DNA of 64,000 bases from the NCBI GenBank assembly GCA_027257055.1, contig JAPVLO010000055.1, positions 9,013,501-9,077,500 on the forward strand. The letters run 5' to 3'. Source of the stretch: Cephalopachus bancanus. Taxonomy: Eukaryota > Chordata > Mammalia > Primates > Tarsiidae. Shown in pieces: positions 56,025-64,000 of the stretch. Under the pieces are notes generated by a model that worked only from the letters and a program-made list of their open reading frames with translations, searched no databases and was not told where the DNA came from. Position 1 is the first letter of the stretch. The number at the start of each line of letters is the position of its first letter. A program made the position numbers and the translations under genes.

Positions 56025-56420
56025 TGGTTTGAATGTGTACCCTTGAAAATTCATGTGTTGAAAGTTAATGGTCAACGTAATGGGACTAGAGGTGGGACAT
56101 TTAAAAGATGATTAGGTCATAAGAGCTCTTTCCTTGTGAACAGGATTAAGGTTTTTATAAAAGAGGTTTCTTGGAGATACTGGTATTCTTTTGCTCTCCT
56201 GCTTTCTGCCATGTATGTAAGGACACAGTGTCTTTTCCTCCTCTCCGGAGGAAGCAGAAACAAGGCGTCATTGTGGAGGCAGATAGCAGTTTTCACCAGT
56301 CAGTGAACATGCCGGAGTCTTGATCTTGGATTCTCAGCCTCCAGAACTACGAGAAATAAAAATTACCCAGTCTTAGGTCTTCTGTTATAGCAGCAGGAAA
56401 GGACTAAAGCATCATGCAAT
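56025..56420 (+). mobile_element. MaLR-type LTR (MLT1/MST-like), plus strand
   Basis: GCCATGGTTTGAATGTGTAC, AAAATTCATGTGTTGAAAG, AGAGGTGGGACATTTAAAAG, TGATTAGGTCATAAGAGCTC, TTTTTATAAAAGAGG (TATA-like), CAGCCTCCAGAACTACGAG, AAATTACCCAGTCTTAGGTC and TATAGCAGCAGGAAAGGACT. A nearly complete solo LTR of a non-coding retroelement group. Confidence 0.85.
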
Positions 56421-56544
56421 TACCATTACTAACAACTGAGGATAGGTGCTCTGTATATGCACTTTTTCAATAGATCATCAAAGGTTTATGTGTAGGAAGT
56501 AAAATTGTTTGTTTAGTTTTGTGTGTGTGAAGCTGATGGAATAT

Positions 56545-56690
56545 TAGCAGTGGCCTGGAAACAAGAAAGCCTGATTTTGTTCTGGGTCTGTTACTTCCTT
56601 AGCTCTGAGAGTTTGGGTAGGATCCTCAGTTTTTCATAAAATGGGAATAACAATACCTCTTTACATTTGTAGGACTATCAAATGAGAACA
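56545..56690 (+). repeat. MIR SINE, plus strand
   Basis: GGCCTGGAAACAAGAAAGCC, TTCTGGGTCTGTTACTTCC, GAGTTTGGGTAGGATCCTCA and AAAATGGGAATAACAATACC are in MIR order. Confidence 0.75.
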
Positions 56691-56694
56691 GAGC

Positions 56695-57785
56695 TCCCCC
56701 AAACACAAATCTAATCAGTTTTATTGTCTTGTTAATTATCATCAATTGCCTTTTCATTTCCCTTATAATAAGTGACCAAATTTTGTTTCTGGAAGTGACC
56801 ATGATCTTGCTCAGGACTCTGTGCACTTGTTTGTTGTAGGGAACAGTTTAGAGGACAGAATTTTTTTCATAGGGTTTTTTTTTTTTTCATGCCTCCTTTC
56901 CCATTACCCCTGATATCACCTGCAGCTGGACAGGTGACCCTGCCCTGCCCATGACTGTTGTGAGAATCTTGTTTATGAGCATGGAGAGTCTGAGTGAAGA
57001 TTTTGAAACAGCAGGCTTTATGTAGAGTTATGTCCTACATATGTATATGTAGGACACATTTACTTTGATAAAATACCTAGTGTGAGGATAAAGTCTTTGT
57101 TAACACTGTAAATTACATGTGAACGTTTTGCTTGGAGGAAAGTTTCCCTAATATTACAAGTGAATTATCTGTCAAGTCTGGGGCCTTACTGCTCCTCACT
57201 CCCAAAATGAGGTGACTATCTTTATTCATAGGCAGATGGGAAAGCTACACACAAACTCCCACTTGGACTGAGGGTTCAACATTTGGGTCCAATAGTTCAG
57301 GCTTTTGTTTAGCCTGTTCCATGCTGCGATGACAAAGAATTAAATTGATAATGGGAAAAAAATGTCAATGGATGATGGAGCAGTTTCAAAGAGCCCTGTC
57401 TCCCACAGAATCACAGCACAGCACTCCTACCATAACATTCCAACTCTGGAGCTCAGAGCAGCTTGGGAAAGACTTGCTACCCAAGGAGAGTCCTTCCTTT
57501 TGTTGTTGGGTGGTAAAAGCCAATTGAGAGTGAGCCAGTTCAAAGATGTGACCATTAAGCTGTCTTTCCCTCCATTTATCTTCTCGCCCTGGGTTTAGAA
57601 GGACAGAAGAAGGAAGGAGGAACAGTCAACCAGTTTCTGAGAGAAGACACCAGCCTCTATCATTGTTCTAGACTCACCGCTACTTGACACCAAGGAAACT
57701 TTACACTACAGAAGAGATAAGGAAATCCAATTCAGTTCTCCTTTGCCAAGACTGATCTAAACCTGTGACTTTACTCACAATTCAT
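56695..57785. other. Unassigned stretch
   Basis: Includes a perfect dyad at 57031-57056 and overlapping short frames at 57345-57598 with no known motif. No repeat assigned. Confidence 0.35.
57031..57056. repeat. Perfect inverted repeat (11-bp arms, 4-base loop)
   Basis: TGTCCTACATA at 57031-57041 and its exact reverse complement TATGTAGGACA at 57046-57056, with TGTA between. Confidence 0.95.
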
Positions 57786-57789
57786 ATCT

Positions 57790-57985
57790 GACTCCTAGGC
57801 TATGTTAAATGTGTCTTTCCTGTGTTCCATATATTTCTCAAAACATGATTTATTATAATTGCTTATTTGGCTTTCCTTTAAATCAGATGCTTCCTGAGAG
57901 GAGGGCATGCCGGTCTTGTTTACTATTGCCTGTGGATATAGTACTGATATGCATGTTCTTAACAAATAAATGAAGGAATAAATGT
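57790..57985 (+). repeat. L2 LINE 3' end, plus strand
   Basis: CAGATGCTTCCTGAGAGGAG, GGCATGCCGGTCTTGTTTAC and a terminal AACAAATAAATGAAGGAAT match the L2 terminus. Confidence 0.55.
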
Positions 57986-57989
57986 TGTG

Positions 57990-59780
57990 GAGCTTGGTGT
58001 GAACTCTGATGTGGAATACAAATTTGAGTTGCTGATTTTAATCATTCAGAAGGGCTAACTAGCTCTAAAGCTCAGTCATGAAAACTAAACAATATAATCA
58101 ATGTTCTGTAAGCATTTTAAATAATTCAGATATCTGATCTCAAGGACTTAAAAGAGAATCTGTGATTTTTTTCTTTTTGTCTTCTGCTATTTAGTGTCTG
58201 TATTGAACTTATTTGATTTGATAATTAGATGTTCACTTTTCTTTCTGACCAGGCAATGCAGGTTAACTGACACAAAGTCCAGGTGTTTCTGATTGCAAAA
58301 GTAATACCAGAAACAATTGATTACATAGCAGCTCCACATTGGTTCTCCCATTACTGTTGAGAACCAAAGTTTTAATGTCCAAATCTCATTCCTGATAAAG
58401 ATTTCAATCTCCATTTTAAAAAATAAAAGGTATTCTACTTTTTAACTGACTTCTCTATGGAAGAGTAGACAGGAATTCTTCTACACAATTGAGCCCCAAA
58501 TGGCTTTCTACCATATGAAAGGGATATTTGGTGGTGACTCTTTATGAGCACAGAATCCAAATTACCTTTGAAAAATAAGTAAAACAGCCATCAAATCAGT
58601 CATTATGCTGAAACCCAAAAATCTGTGGCTCCTGGCATCTGTGTTGCCCATTTCCTGCTCCCTTGTGTGCTAATGCACAGCTCTGGGCTGTTCCAAGAGG
58701 CACTGGAGCATGTATTTTGCAGAGTTCCAGGCAGCTCATCTTATGGCAAGTTATCTCCCAGTGCAGCCCTAACCCAGAGATTTTGAGCACTGCTTGAGTG
58801 ACTAAATTGGCCATAGATATTTCCACACACCCCTAATATTATTGTAGAGTTACATTATCATGTGGGCAATCACTGGTGAGGAAGCTGCAGTTGCAGCATG
58901 GCCAGACAATGTTGTATCCACAGTATTTTACGCCTTTCAAAGAATGGGAGAATAAAAGAAAGAAAACTCATCTTGAGTCACTGGCACTCCAGTCGACGCA
59001 AAACATGGCCCCACTGCTGTGTAATACATTATGCATCATCAAACTGCTGCTGCAGCTTCAGTAGTATGTTGGCCACCCCACATCCTTTCATGAACGTTTG
59101 GAAGCTGAGTACGGCATGGAGTCTGAATGTGCCTGTTCTGGAAGAGAGACAATGCTGAATGGGAAGCAGAAATGCCAACGTGCTGTGAGGGACTATTTTT
59201 CCTCCATGGTTATAGAACAGAAATGTGCACATTTTGCCCTTCCAATTGCTATGGGTCATATAAGATTGGGGAATTTTTTAGCTCAGGGCAGGAGAAAATG
59301 CAGGGGAAACCAGGTTTGATGAAAGGTATCAGGGTCACTGAGGTGATGGCATCTTCCTTTGGAAAACACTTGCAGAAACTGGAAATATCATATGAAGGTA
59401 AGTTATGAACCAGTCATCTTAATCACTTCCTTACTAAATAATGGAAGGTGTTTTTTGGAACTCCAATGACTCTTGCCCGAATGAGTTGATCAGAAAATAT
59501 CTTCTCTTGAAAGGGAAGGAAAAAAGTAGAAAACATTCTGAATCAGAGGGGAAAAAAGAACATTTTGAGGCTAATGACACCTACCCAGTACTATTAGTTT
59601 CAAATAACATAGTAACAGAATATTATCATTATTGACTGAGAGACCCAAGAGATTCAAAAGAAAACTATACTTACTGTAAAAGAAGCGTTCATTGCATTTT
59701 ACATATATTCCTAACTTACGTTCACTATATTTTATAAATTCTTAGTATTTTAAATCCTACCTCAGACCCCGTAGAACTGG
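57990..59780. other. Unassigned stretch; 58600-59410 is less AT-rich
   Basis: Frames are open on both strands between 58596 and 59408 (up to 93 codons at 59127-59408 plus). None shows a domain I know and they overlap each other. The part 58600-59410 has fewer AT runs than its flanks and no recognised repeat, so it is a candidate for an unrecognised old element or non-coding conserved DNA. Confidence 0.3.
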
Positions 59781-60188
59781 GCACATGTCGGGTGCCGGGT
59801 AGTAACTGATTGTGTAGTTATACAATGTCTTAAGCAGTGTTTGTACTTAGAACTCTTGTTAAGCGATAAGCCCCTTCCAGACATTCCTTTGCTTAGATTG
59901 AAGTAGACTCTGTGGCGTTAGACACTCTCCTGGTGGGCTCTATGTTGATTCAAACCTCCAGCTCCCATGCCAAAGTTAATTTACACGCAGTGATTATGTA
60001 AACCTAGCTTATCTGACATTCCACTCTTCCCGTTTAGCCATTTCCTGTCAATCACAGGCAACTAAGCTAGAGCCCGCCAAACCAGAAAATAAACCTACCA
60101 ATCCCAAGTGCCCCCATACCCATTAGGAGAAATTACCCAATCATGTAAAAACAAGTTTGAAGTCCTTTCCCCTCCCTCTATAATTGTG

Positions 60189-60200
60189 CATAAAAACTGC
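60189..60200 (+). promoter_or_regulatory. LTR TATA-like promoter element
   Basis: CATAAAAACTGC, about 80 bases upstream of the AATAAA at 60278-60283, the spacing expected of U3/R in class I LTRs. Confidence 0.55.
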
Positions 60201-60277
60201 TTGCTATACTGGATTGGGGCTCTCTCATCCCTGAAGTCGCTGCATCAGCTTCAAACATGAGCCCAGACTCGAGCCGG

Positions 60278-60283
60278 AATAAA
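60278..60283 (+). promoter_or_regulatory. LTR polyadenylation signal
   Basis: AATAAA followed within about 20 bases by a TGTGTTTG element, which is a GT-rich downstream context. Confidence 0.65.
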
Positions 60284-60354
60284 GACCCTCGTGTGTTTGC
60301 ATCGGAGCTGGCTCTTTGTGGTCTCTCGGATTTAAAATCTTGGGTTTAACATTG

Positions 60355-60805
60355 ACCACTTACAAATAAAACTTTAAGGCAATGACTCTGGTCCCTGAAG
60401 AGGAGCTCATTTCTTAGTCACTGAGGTGCACCATGGCCTAATTTGAAGAGTCAGATGTATAGTTGACAATTATTTCTACACAACTGCATTCACTCAGGAA
60501 TCAAACATAGGGCATTTATAAAACACTGTAAAGTAATAAGGTCAGAGGCATACAAAGTTTGCTTCATCGCATTTTGTTTTGTTATAGCATTTTTTTTTAT
60601 GATTTGTGCCTCAATTTGTAATCTTTTCTGGAATATTACTCTACACTAAACATTTTGCAGAAATCAGGCAGTATAGTGATCTCTGCACTATGATTACATA
60701 TTAAAATGAAGAAAAAGTAAGAGTTTTAGCAAGACTCTGTGTTAGGCTATTAGTGAATAACTTTTAATAAGTGAATGGACTGTTTGAGATGCCCACTGAA
60801 GTTTC
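60355..60805. other. Unassigned stretch
   Basis: No repeat or gene recognised between the two LTRs. Confidence 0.4.
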
Positions 60806-60809
60806 TAAC

Positions 60810-60958
60810 TGTTAGGTCACACTCCCAACAGAGGCCTCCAGAATGTTAGGTCAGGCCTGCTGGGATGTGGGTGTCTGGTGTGGAATCTGGTGCCATGAGA
60901 AAGATGCAAAGAATTTCACAGAAGTTAGATTAGAAAATATAGTTTATTTAGAAAATAC

Positions 60959-60998
<40 letters not shown>

Positions 60999-61344
60999 AA
61001 GAAAGAAAGAGGAGATTCACCTCCCCAAGGTAGGTGAGGGAGCCAATGCCAGGAAACATGGCAACAGTCATAGCTCCAAGGTTCATGGCCACACCAGAGT
61101 CTAGTAAGGCAATAATCTCTGGCTGCTCATGGTTGAATCCTTTTAATACTTTCCTTTGATGGGGGAAGATCATTAAGGTGATTGGTTGGTGGTCTGTTCC
61201 TTGTCATCACTAAGGGGCCGGTAAGTGCAGATACTGACGTCAGGAGATGAGCAGCAGGCAGATGGGTGGGCTAGTCATATGATTGCTACCATGGTGGTGG
61301 GGTCTGTGTGTCATGGAGGTCACAAAGGGCTGATTAGGTTAACT
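60810..61344 (-). mobile_element. Solo LTR, minus strand, same family as 47263-47799
   Basis: The reverse complement aligns block by block with the 47-kb LTR: GGTTGATTCCTTTTAA-like TATA text, CAATCACCTTAATGATCTTC, CTTACTAGACTCTGGTGTGG, GGCATTGGCTCCCTCACC and AATTCTTTGCA. The polyadenylation signal reads TTTATT on the plus strand (60943-60948). The 3' end is placed at TGTTAGGTCA (60810), and the same decamer also occurs at 60844. A GA/GAAA microsatellite (60959-61010) has grown inside it. The 5' side beyond 61344 was not aligned, so the real start may be further right. Confidence 0.75.
60959..61010. repeat. (GA)n-(GAAA)n microsatellite inside an LTR
   Basis: About 34 bases of GA and then GAAA units. 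In the other LTR copy the same position holds only a short pyrimidine tract (TCTTCCCTCTTCCTTCTC on the sense strand). Confidence 0.95.
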
Positions 61345-61349
61345 CAGAT

Positions 61350-62185
61350 CTTATGGGTAGAGGCAAATACTTGAAATAGAAAAGCTAATTAGTACAAAAC
61401 AAACTGTGGAGGGGAATTGTAAAACAATTATCAATAGTTACTTCTGAGAAATCGGTTCTGTCCTTGGCTTGTGATTAGAGGGTAAGTTAAGTGAACTGTT
61501 AGAAAAGCAAGAGATTCAGGCCATGTTAAAATGGCTGCTCATTGAGTATATTAAATCCATGTTATGTCCTTTCATCCTCCTTACCATTTTTTCCCTTTTA
61601 TTATTATTTTCAGTAGATGGATGGTTTACATTCTCAGAGAAACTGAATTAAAACATTAAAGAAACAAAGGTATAAATGGCAAAGATGATTATTACTTAGC
61701 TTTTCAAAACACAAAATAGTCTTACTGTATAATCCAATATGCTCTCTTTGAAGCATGTGAAATTATAATTAACAAATGTTCAGATTGGCTGTTTATTGTA
61801 TACCTCGTACACTAGATTCTAGGTCAAGCAGAGCAAGGGATGATGTCCTCCTCATTCACTTCAGTTTCTTTAGTGTTTAACACAATCAGTGTTGACTCAC
61901 AATAGTGTTCATTATTTCATTATCTGTCATCTGCTAGGATGCTGTACTCAGTACCACTCGCCTCTATCGTGAGTAGATCTCTCTCTGGGCAGTCAGATAT
62001 TTTGGCAAATTCTATTTAAATTTATACTTAAACTGTATATGAATAGGAAAGTTCAGAGATGTATGTGACTCATCTCTCTCCCCATATTTCCTCATATTCC
62101 ATTTTCAAGGTGGTGGAAAGATTCCATTTTCAAAGTAAGTATAAAAATAAATATTTTTGCTCTTCTGTATTTCTTAAATGCTTGC
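61350..62185. other. Unassigned stretch
   Basis: The first 200 bases may be the remaining 5' end of the LTR to the left. Nothing else recognised. Confidence 0.35.
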
Positions 62186-62189
62186 AATT

Positions 62190-62480
62190 AGATAGAGACA
62201 TGTGACTAGTTTTGGCTGGTGACATTTCATAGAAATATCATGTTTCTTCTGCAGTGAGGGAGCGAAAGGCTTTCTGCAATTGCCAGCCTTCCTTTCCCCA
62301 CCACAGTAACTAAAGGAGTCATGTGTTCCAGATGGTGTGAGCATAAGATAGCGGGTCCTCCATCGGCCTGAGTTCCTGAGTGACTGTGTGGAGTAGAACT
62401 ACCTGCCACTCCACAGGAATCATGTGATGTAAGCCAAAATACAGTAAACTTCTTGCTGTGGTATAAAGCCACTGGAACAC
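62190..62480 (+). mobile_element. Old LTR-like element, plus strand
   Basis: CCTGAGTTCCTGAGTGACTG, TGTGGAGTAGAACTACCTGC, CAGGAATCATGTGATGTAAG, AGTAAACTTCTTGCTGTGG and ATAAAGCCACTGG match an old mammalian repeat ('gtccctgaatgactgtgtggagcagagc...aataaacttttgttgtg...aagccactg'). The family name is not certain. Related to the fragment at 455-545. Confidence 0.55.
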
Positions 62481-62599
62481 TGAAGTGGTTGGCTACCTCA
62501 ATGAAACACAGTGTCGTTTGGCTAACACGGGCACAAAACTTTATTGATTTTTTTCTTCTCAAACTGAGTCAACACCCTGCCATTTCATGTATTTACATT

Positions 62600-62830
62600 G
62601 ACCACAACCACCTACGTTATCTTCTTGCCATCAGTCTCTCTTGTTCTAATTCATTCTGTTCATGCTGCTGGAGGAATCATTTAATCCAGAGATTTAATCA
62701 TGCTATTCTGCATTTCAAAACCTTTTAGTGACTCTCATTTGACTTGCAAGCTATCAATATGAACTCATTTCAGTGTGTGAGTTCTTTCAATATTTGGTTC
62801 CAATTGTAGATTCAGTCTCATTCCTTTCTT
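62600..62830 (+). repeat. L2 LINE fragment, plus strand
   Basis: TTAATCATGCTATTCTGCAT, CAAAACCTTTTAGTGACTCT and TCAATATGAACTCATTTCAG match the L2 block 'aaatcagatcatgtcactcc...aaaccctccaatggcttcc...'. Confidence 0.5.
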
Positions 62831-62865
62831 CCACTTCATATAACTATCTGTCTTAGGAAACTAGT

Positions 62866-62896
62866 CCATTCATTCATTCATTCATTCATTCATTCA
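62866..62896. repeat. (CATT)n microsatellite
   Basis: Seven ATTC/CATT units, perfect. Confidence 0.95.
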
Positions 62897-62899
62897 AAG

Positions 62900-63575
62900 A
62901 CTATTTTCCAGTATTTCTGCTCGGTATTACAGATACAGTATAAATAGAACTAACCAGTTGAATGGATTTCTTGGAGCTTATATTAAAGAGCAAGAGTGTA
63001 CAATATCACTTTTTACCATGATTGGAAACATTTTTTATCTTCATTGTCCGATATAACCACAAAATGTATGTGATGCTTGATTACATGAAATGTGGTTATT
63101 GTGACCAAGAATCAAATTTTTAAATTTTATTTCATTTCAGTTATTTTAAGTATAATTATAAGCAACTGCTTTTGACTAATGTTTACTGTATCAGGAAGTG
63201 TACTTTCATAGGAAGGAAACAAATACTCAGAATTAAAAAATAAAGTAAAATATTGGACAGTGATAAGTACTATTAACAAAATTAAATTAGTCGTAGAGAA
63301 TAGGTTGAAATGTGAATGCCATTGAGGGATTCGCTATTCTGAATTGTTGGGTCAAAGAAGACCGCTCTGATACAATTGACAAGAAAATCTACCCCTAAAA
63401 GCATTAGAGAAGAGTACTCTAGACTAAGGGCAGAGCTAGTGCGAAAGGAGACACGAGTCTGGCATATTAGAGGACGAGGAAGGGAAAGAAGGCAGTGTTG
63501 CTGAGCAGAGCATGCATGCAAGAAAGGTACTACATGGGATCCAAAGTTCTGAGGCCTTGTAGAGGGGGACCCCAA
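62900..63575. other. Unassigned stretch
   Basis: A minus frame at 63282-63620 (112 codons) crosses into the mariner and has no known motif. No repeat assigned. Confidence 0.35.
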
Positions 63576-63579
63576 AACT

Positions 63580-64000
63580 CCCAGAATTGCCTTTTGGAGG
63601 GTGAGTCCCTTGTAGTGCAAGCTTCCTCTGTTAGGTAAGTGTTCTAGGAACCATCTGCATCAGTGTAACATCTAGCATTGTTGTGAGAGACTGTGTTCAG
63701 TTTCAGCAACTTTTTGTTGGAGATTCTTTCCCCAACATGTATTTGCCCATTTCATGATAGGAGATTTATGAGCATATCTGCACATACCACTCTGAGTGTT
63801 AAGCAGATTTAACCAAAAACAGCATGAAATTAATACCCTACCCTCTCTACCTAACCTCACCCCAAGCAATGTTTTTTGTTTGTTTATTTTTCTGGATGGA
63901 AAAAGTCCTCAGGGGAAACATTTTGTCGATATGAAGGAAGTGAAACAAAAAATGGCAGAAGCACTAAAAGGCACCCAAACTGGCAAGTTCAAGACTGTTT
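63580..64000 (+). mobile_element. Mariner remnant, plus strand, truncated by window edge
   Basis: Colinear with the reverse complement of 1-430. Shared blocks are CCCAGAATT, TTTTGGA, GGTAAGTGTTCTAGGA, GCATCAGTGTA, TAGCATTG, GAGATTCTTTC, ACCAAAAACAGCATGA and GGGGAAACATTTTG. The end keeps VKQKMAEALKG and GKFKTV, the same transposase segment as in the left copy. The DD34D third-Asp region is eroded. The copy is more decayed upstream than the left one, and continues beyond base 64000. Confidence 0.8.

Larger units (their letters stand above)
59786..60351 (+). mobile_element. Solo LTR, gammaretrovirus-like (class I) type
   Basis: A 566-base segment starts TGTCGGGTGCCGGG and ends GGGTTTAACA. It shows the LTR layout: a TATA-like CATAAAAACTGC (60189-60200), a polyadenylation signal AATAAA (60278-60283), then GACCCTCGTGTGTTTGCATC and a TTTGTGGTCTCTCGG end region typical of class I LTRs. 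No internal retroviral sequence flanks it and no convincing target duplication was found (GCACA on the left against TTGAC on the right), so it is a solo LTR with decayed or uncertain boundaries. Unrelated by eye to the 47-kb LTR. Confidence 0.82.

Noticed and set aside
47263..61344. The two inverted LTRs as the ends of one provirus
   Set aside because: A provirus has LTRs in the same orientation with gag-pol-env between. Here they are opposite and the DNA between holds L2, MIR, MaLR and unique sequence.

Overview
This window is mammalian nuclear DNA without a protein-coding gene that I can support. The evidence is the density and type of interspersed repeats: dimeric 7SL-derived Alu SINEs, LINE-1 fragments of several ages, MIR and L2 fossils, MER5-type hAT elements, MaLR-type LTRs, two kinds of class I-like LTR, mariner remnants and many microsatellites. 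Dimeric Alus point to a primate. The younger Alus share a consensus (left arm beginning GCCGGGCTCGGTGGCTCAG, a GGCCGGGAGCGGCCACTGC block in the right arm, an end in GAGACTCCAACTC) that is neither the AluS/AluY form of monkeys and apes nor the lemur/loris form as I remember them. A tarsier-like primate is my best guess. It is an inference, not a demonstration.

Layout. 1-430: minus-strand mariner cut by the window edge, next to old LTR pieces (455-1010). 1.7-6.9 kb: MIR and L2 fragments, an Alu monomer and an old antisense Alu whose linker has grown into a (TATG)n repeat. 6960-8635: a nested pair, a 5'-truncated minus-strand L1 with a 12-bp target duplication and an Alu inserted into that duplication. 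8694-9438: an internally deleted mariner with unusually long inverted ends. 9.4-13.3 kb: mostly unassigned, with one clear MIR. 13.4-16.2 kb: an old minus-strand L1. 18.2-18.6 kb: a stretch that stays open apart from one stop and that I do not recognise. 21-27.7 kb: three Alus, L2 pieces, an L1 with a twin-priming-type inversion, and a MER5 split by an Alu. 28-35 kb: sparse, with MER5 and L2 fragments. 36.36-40.47 kb: a 4.1-kb minus-strand L1 with a nearly full-length but broken ORF2. 40.8-44.7 kb: plus-strand L1 remnants carrying three full Alus and one truncated Alu. 45-54 kb: MIR/L2, an LTR (47.26-47.80 kb), long (TG)n and (TC)n(GC)n(AC)n microsatellites. 54-64 kb: MIR, a MaLR LTR, a solo class I-like LTR (59.79-60.35 kb), an inverted second copy of the 47-kb LTR (60.81-61.34 kb), L2, and a plus-strand mariner that runs off the right edge.

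No genes work together here. What can be read is a history of insertions. Target-site duplications give the local order L1 then Alu at 8.3 kb and MER5 then Alu at 27.3 kb. The same mariner family bounds the window at both ends in opposite orientations, and one LTR family occurs twice in opposite orientations about 13 kb apart. Every longer open frame is repeat-derived, microsatellite-derived or unrecognised. Repeat family names were given from memory of consensus sequences and were not checked by a search.
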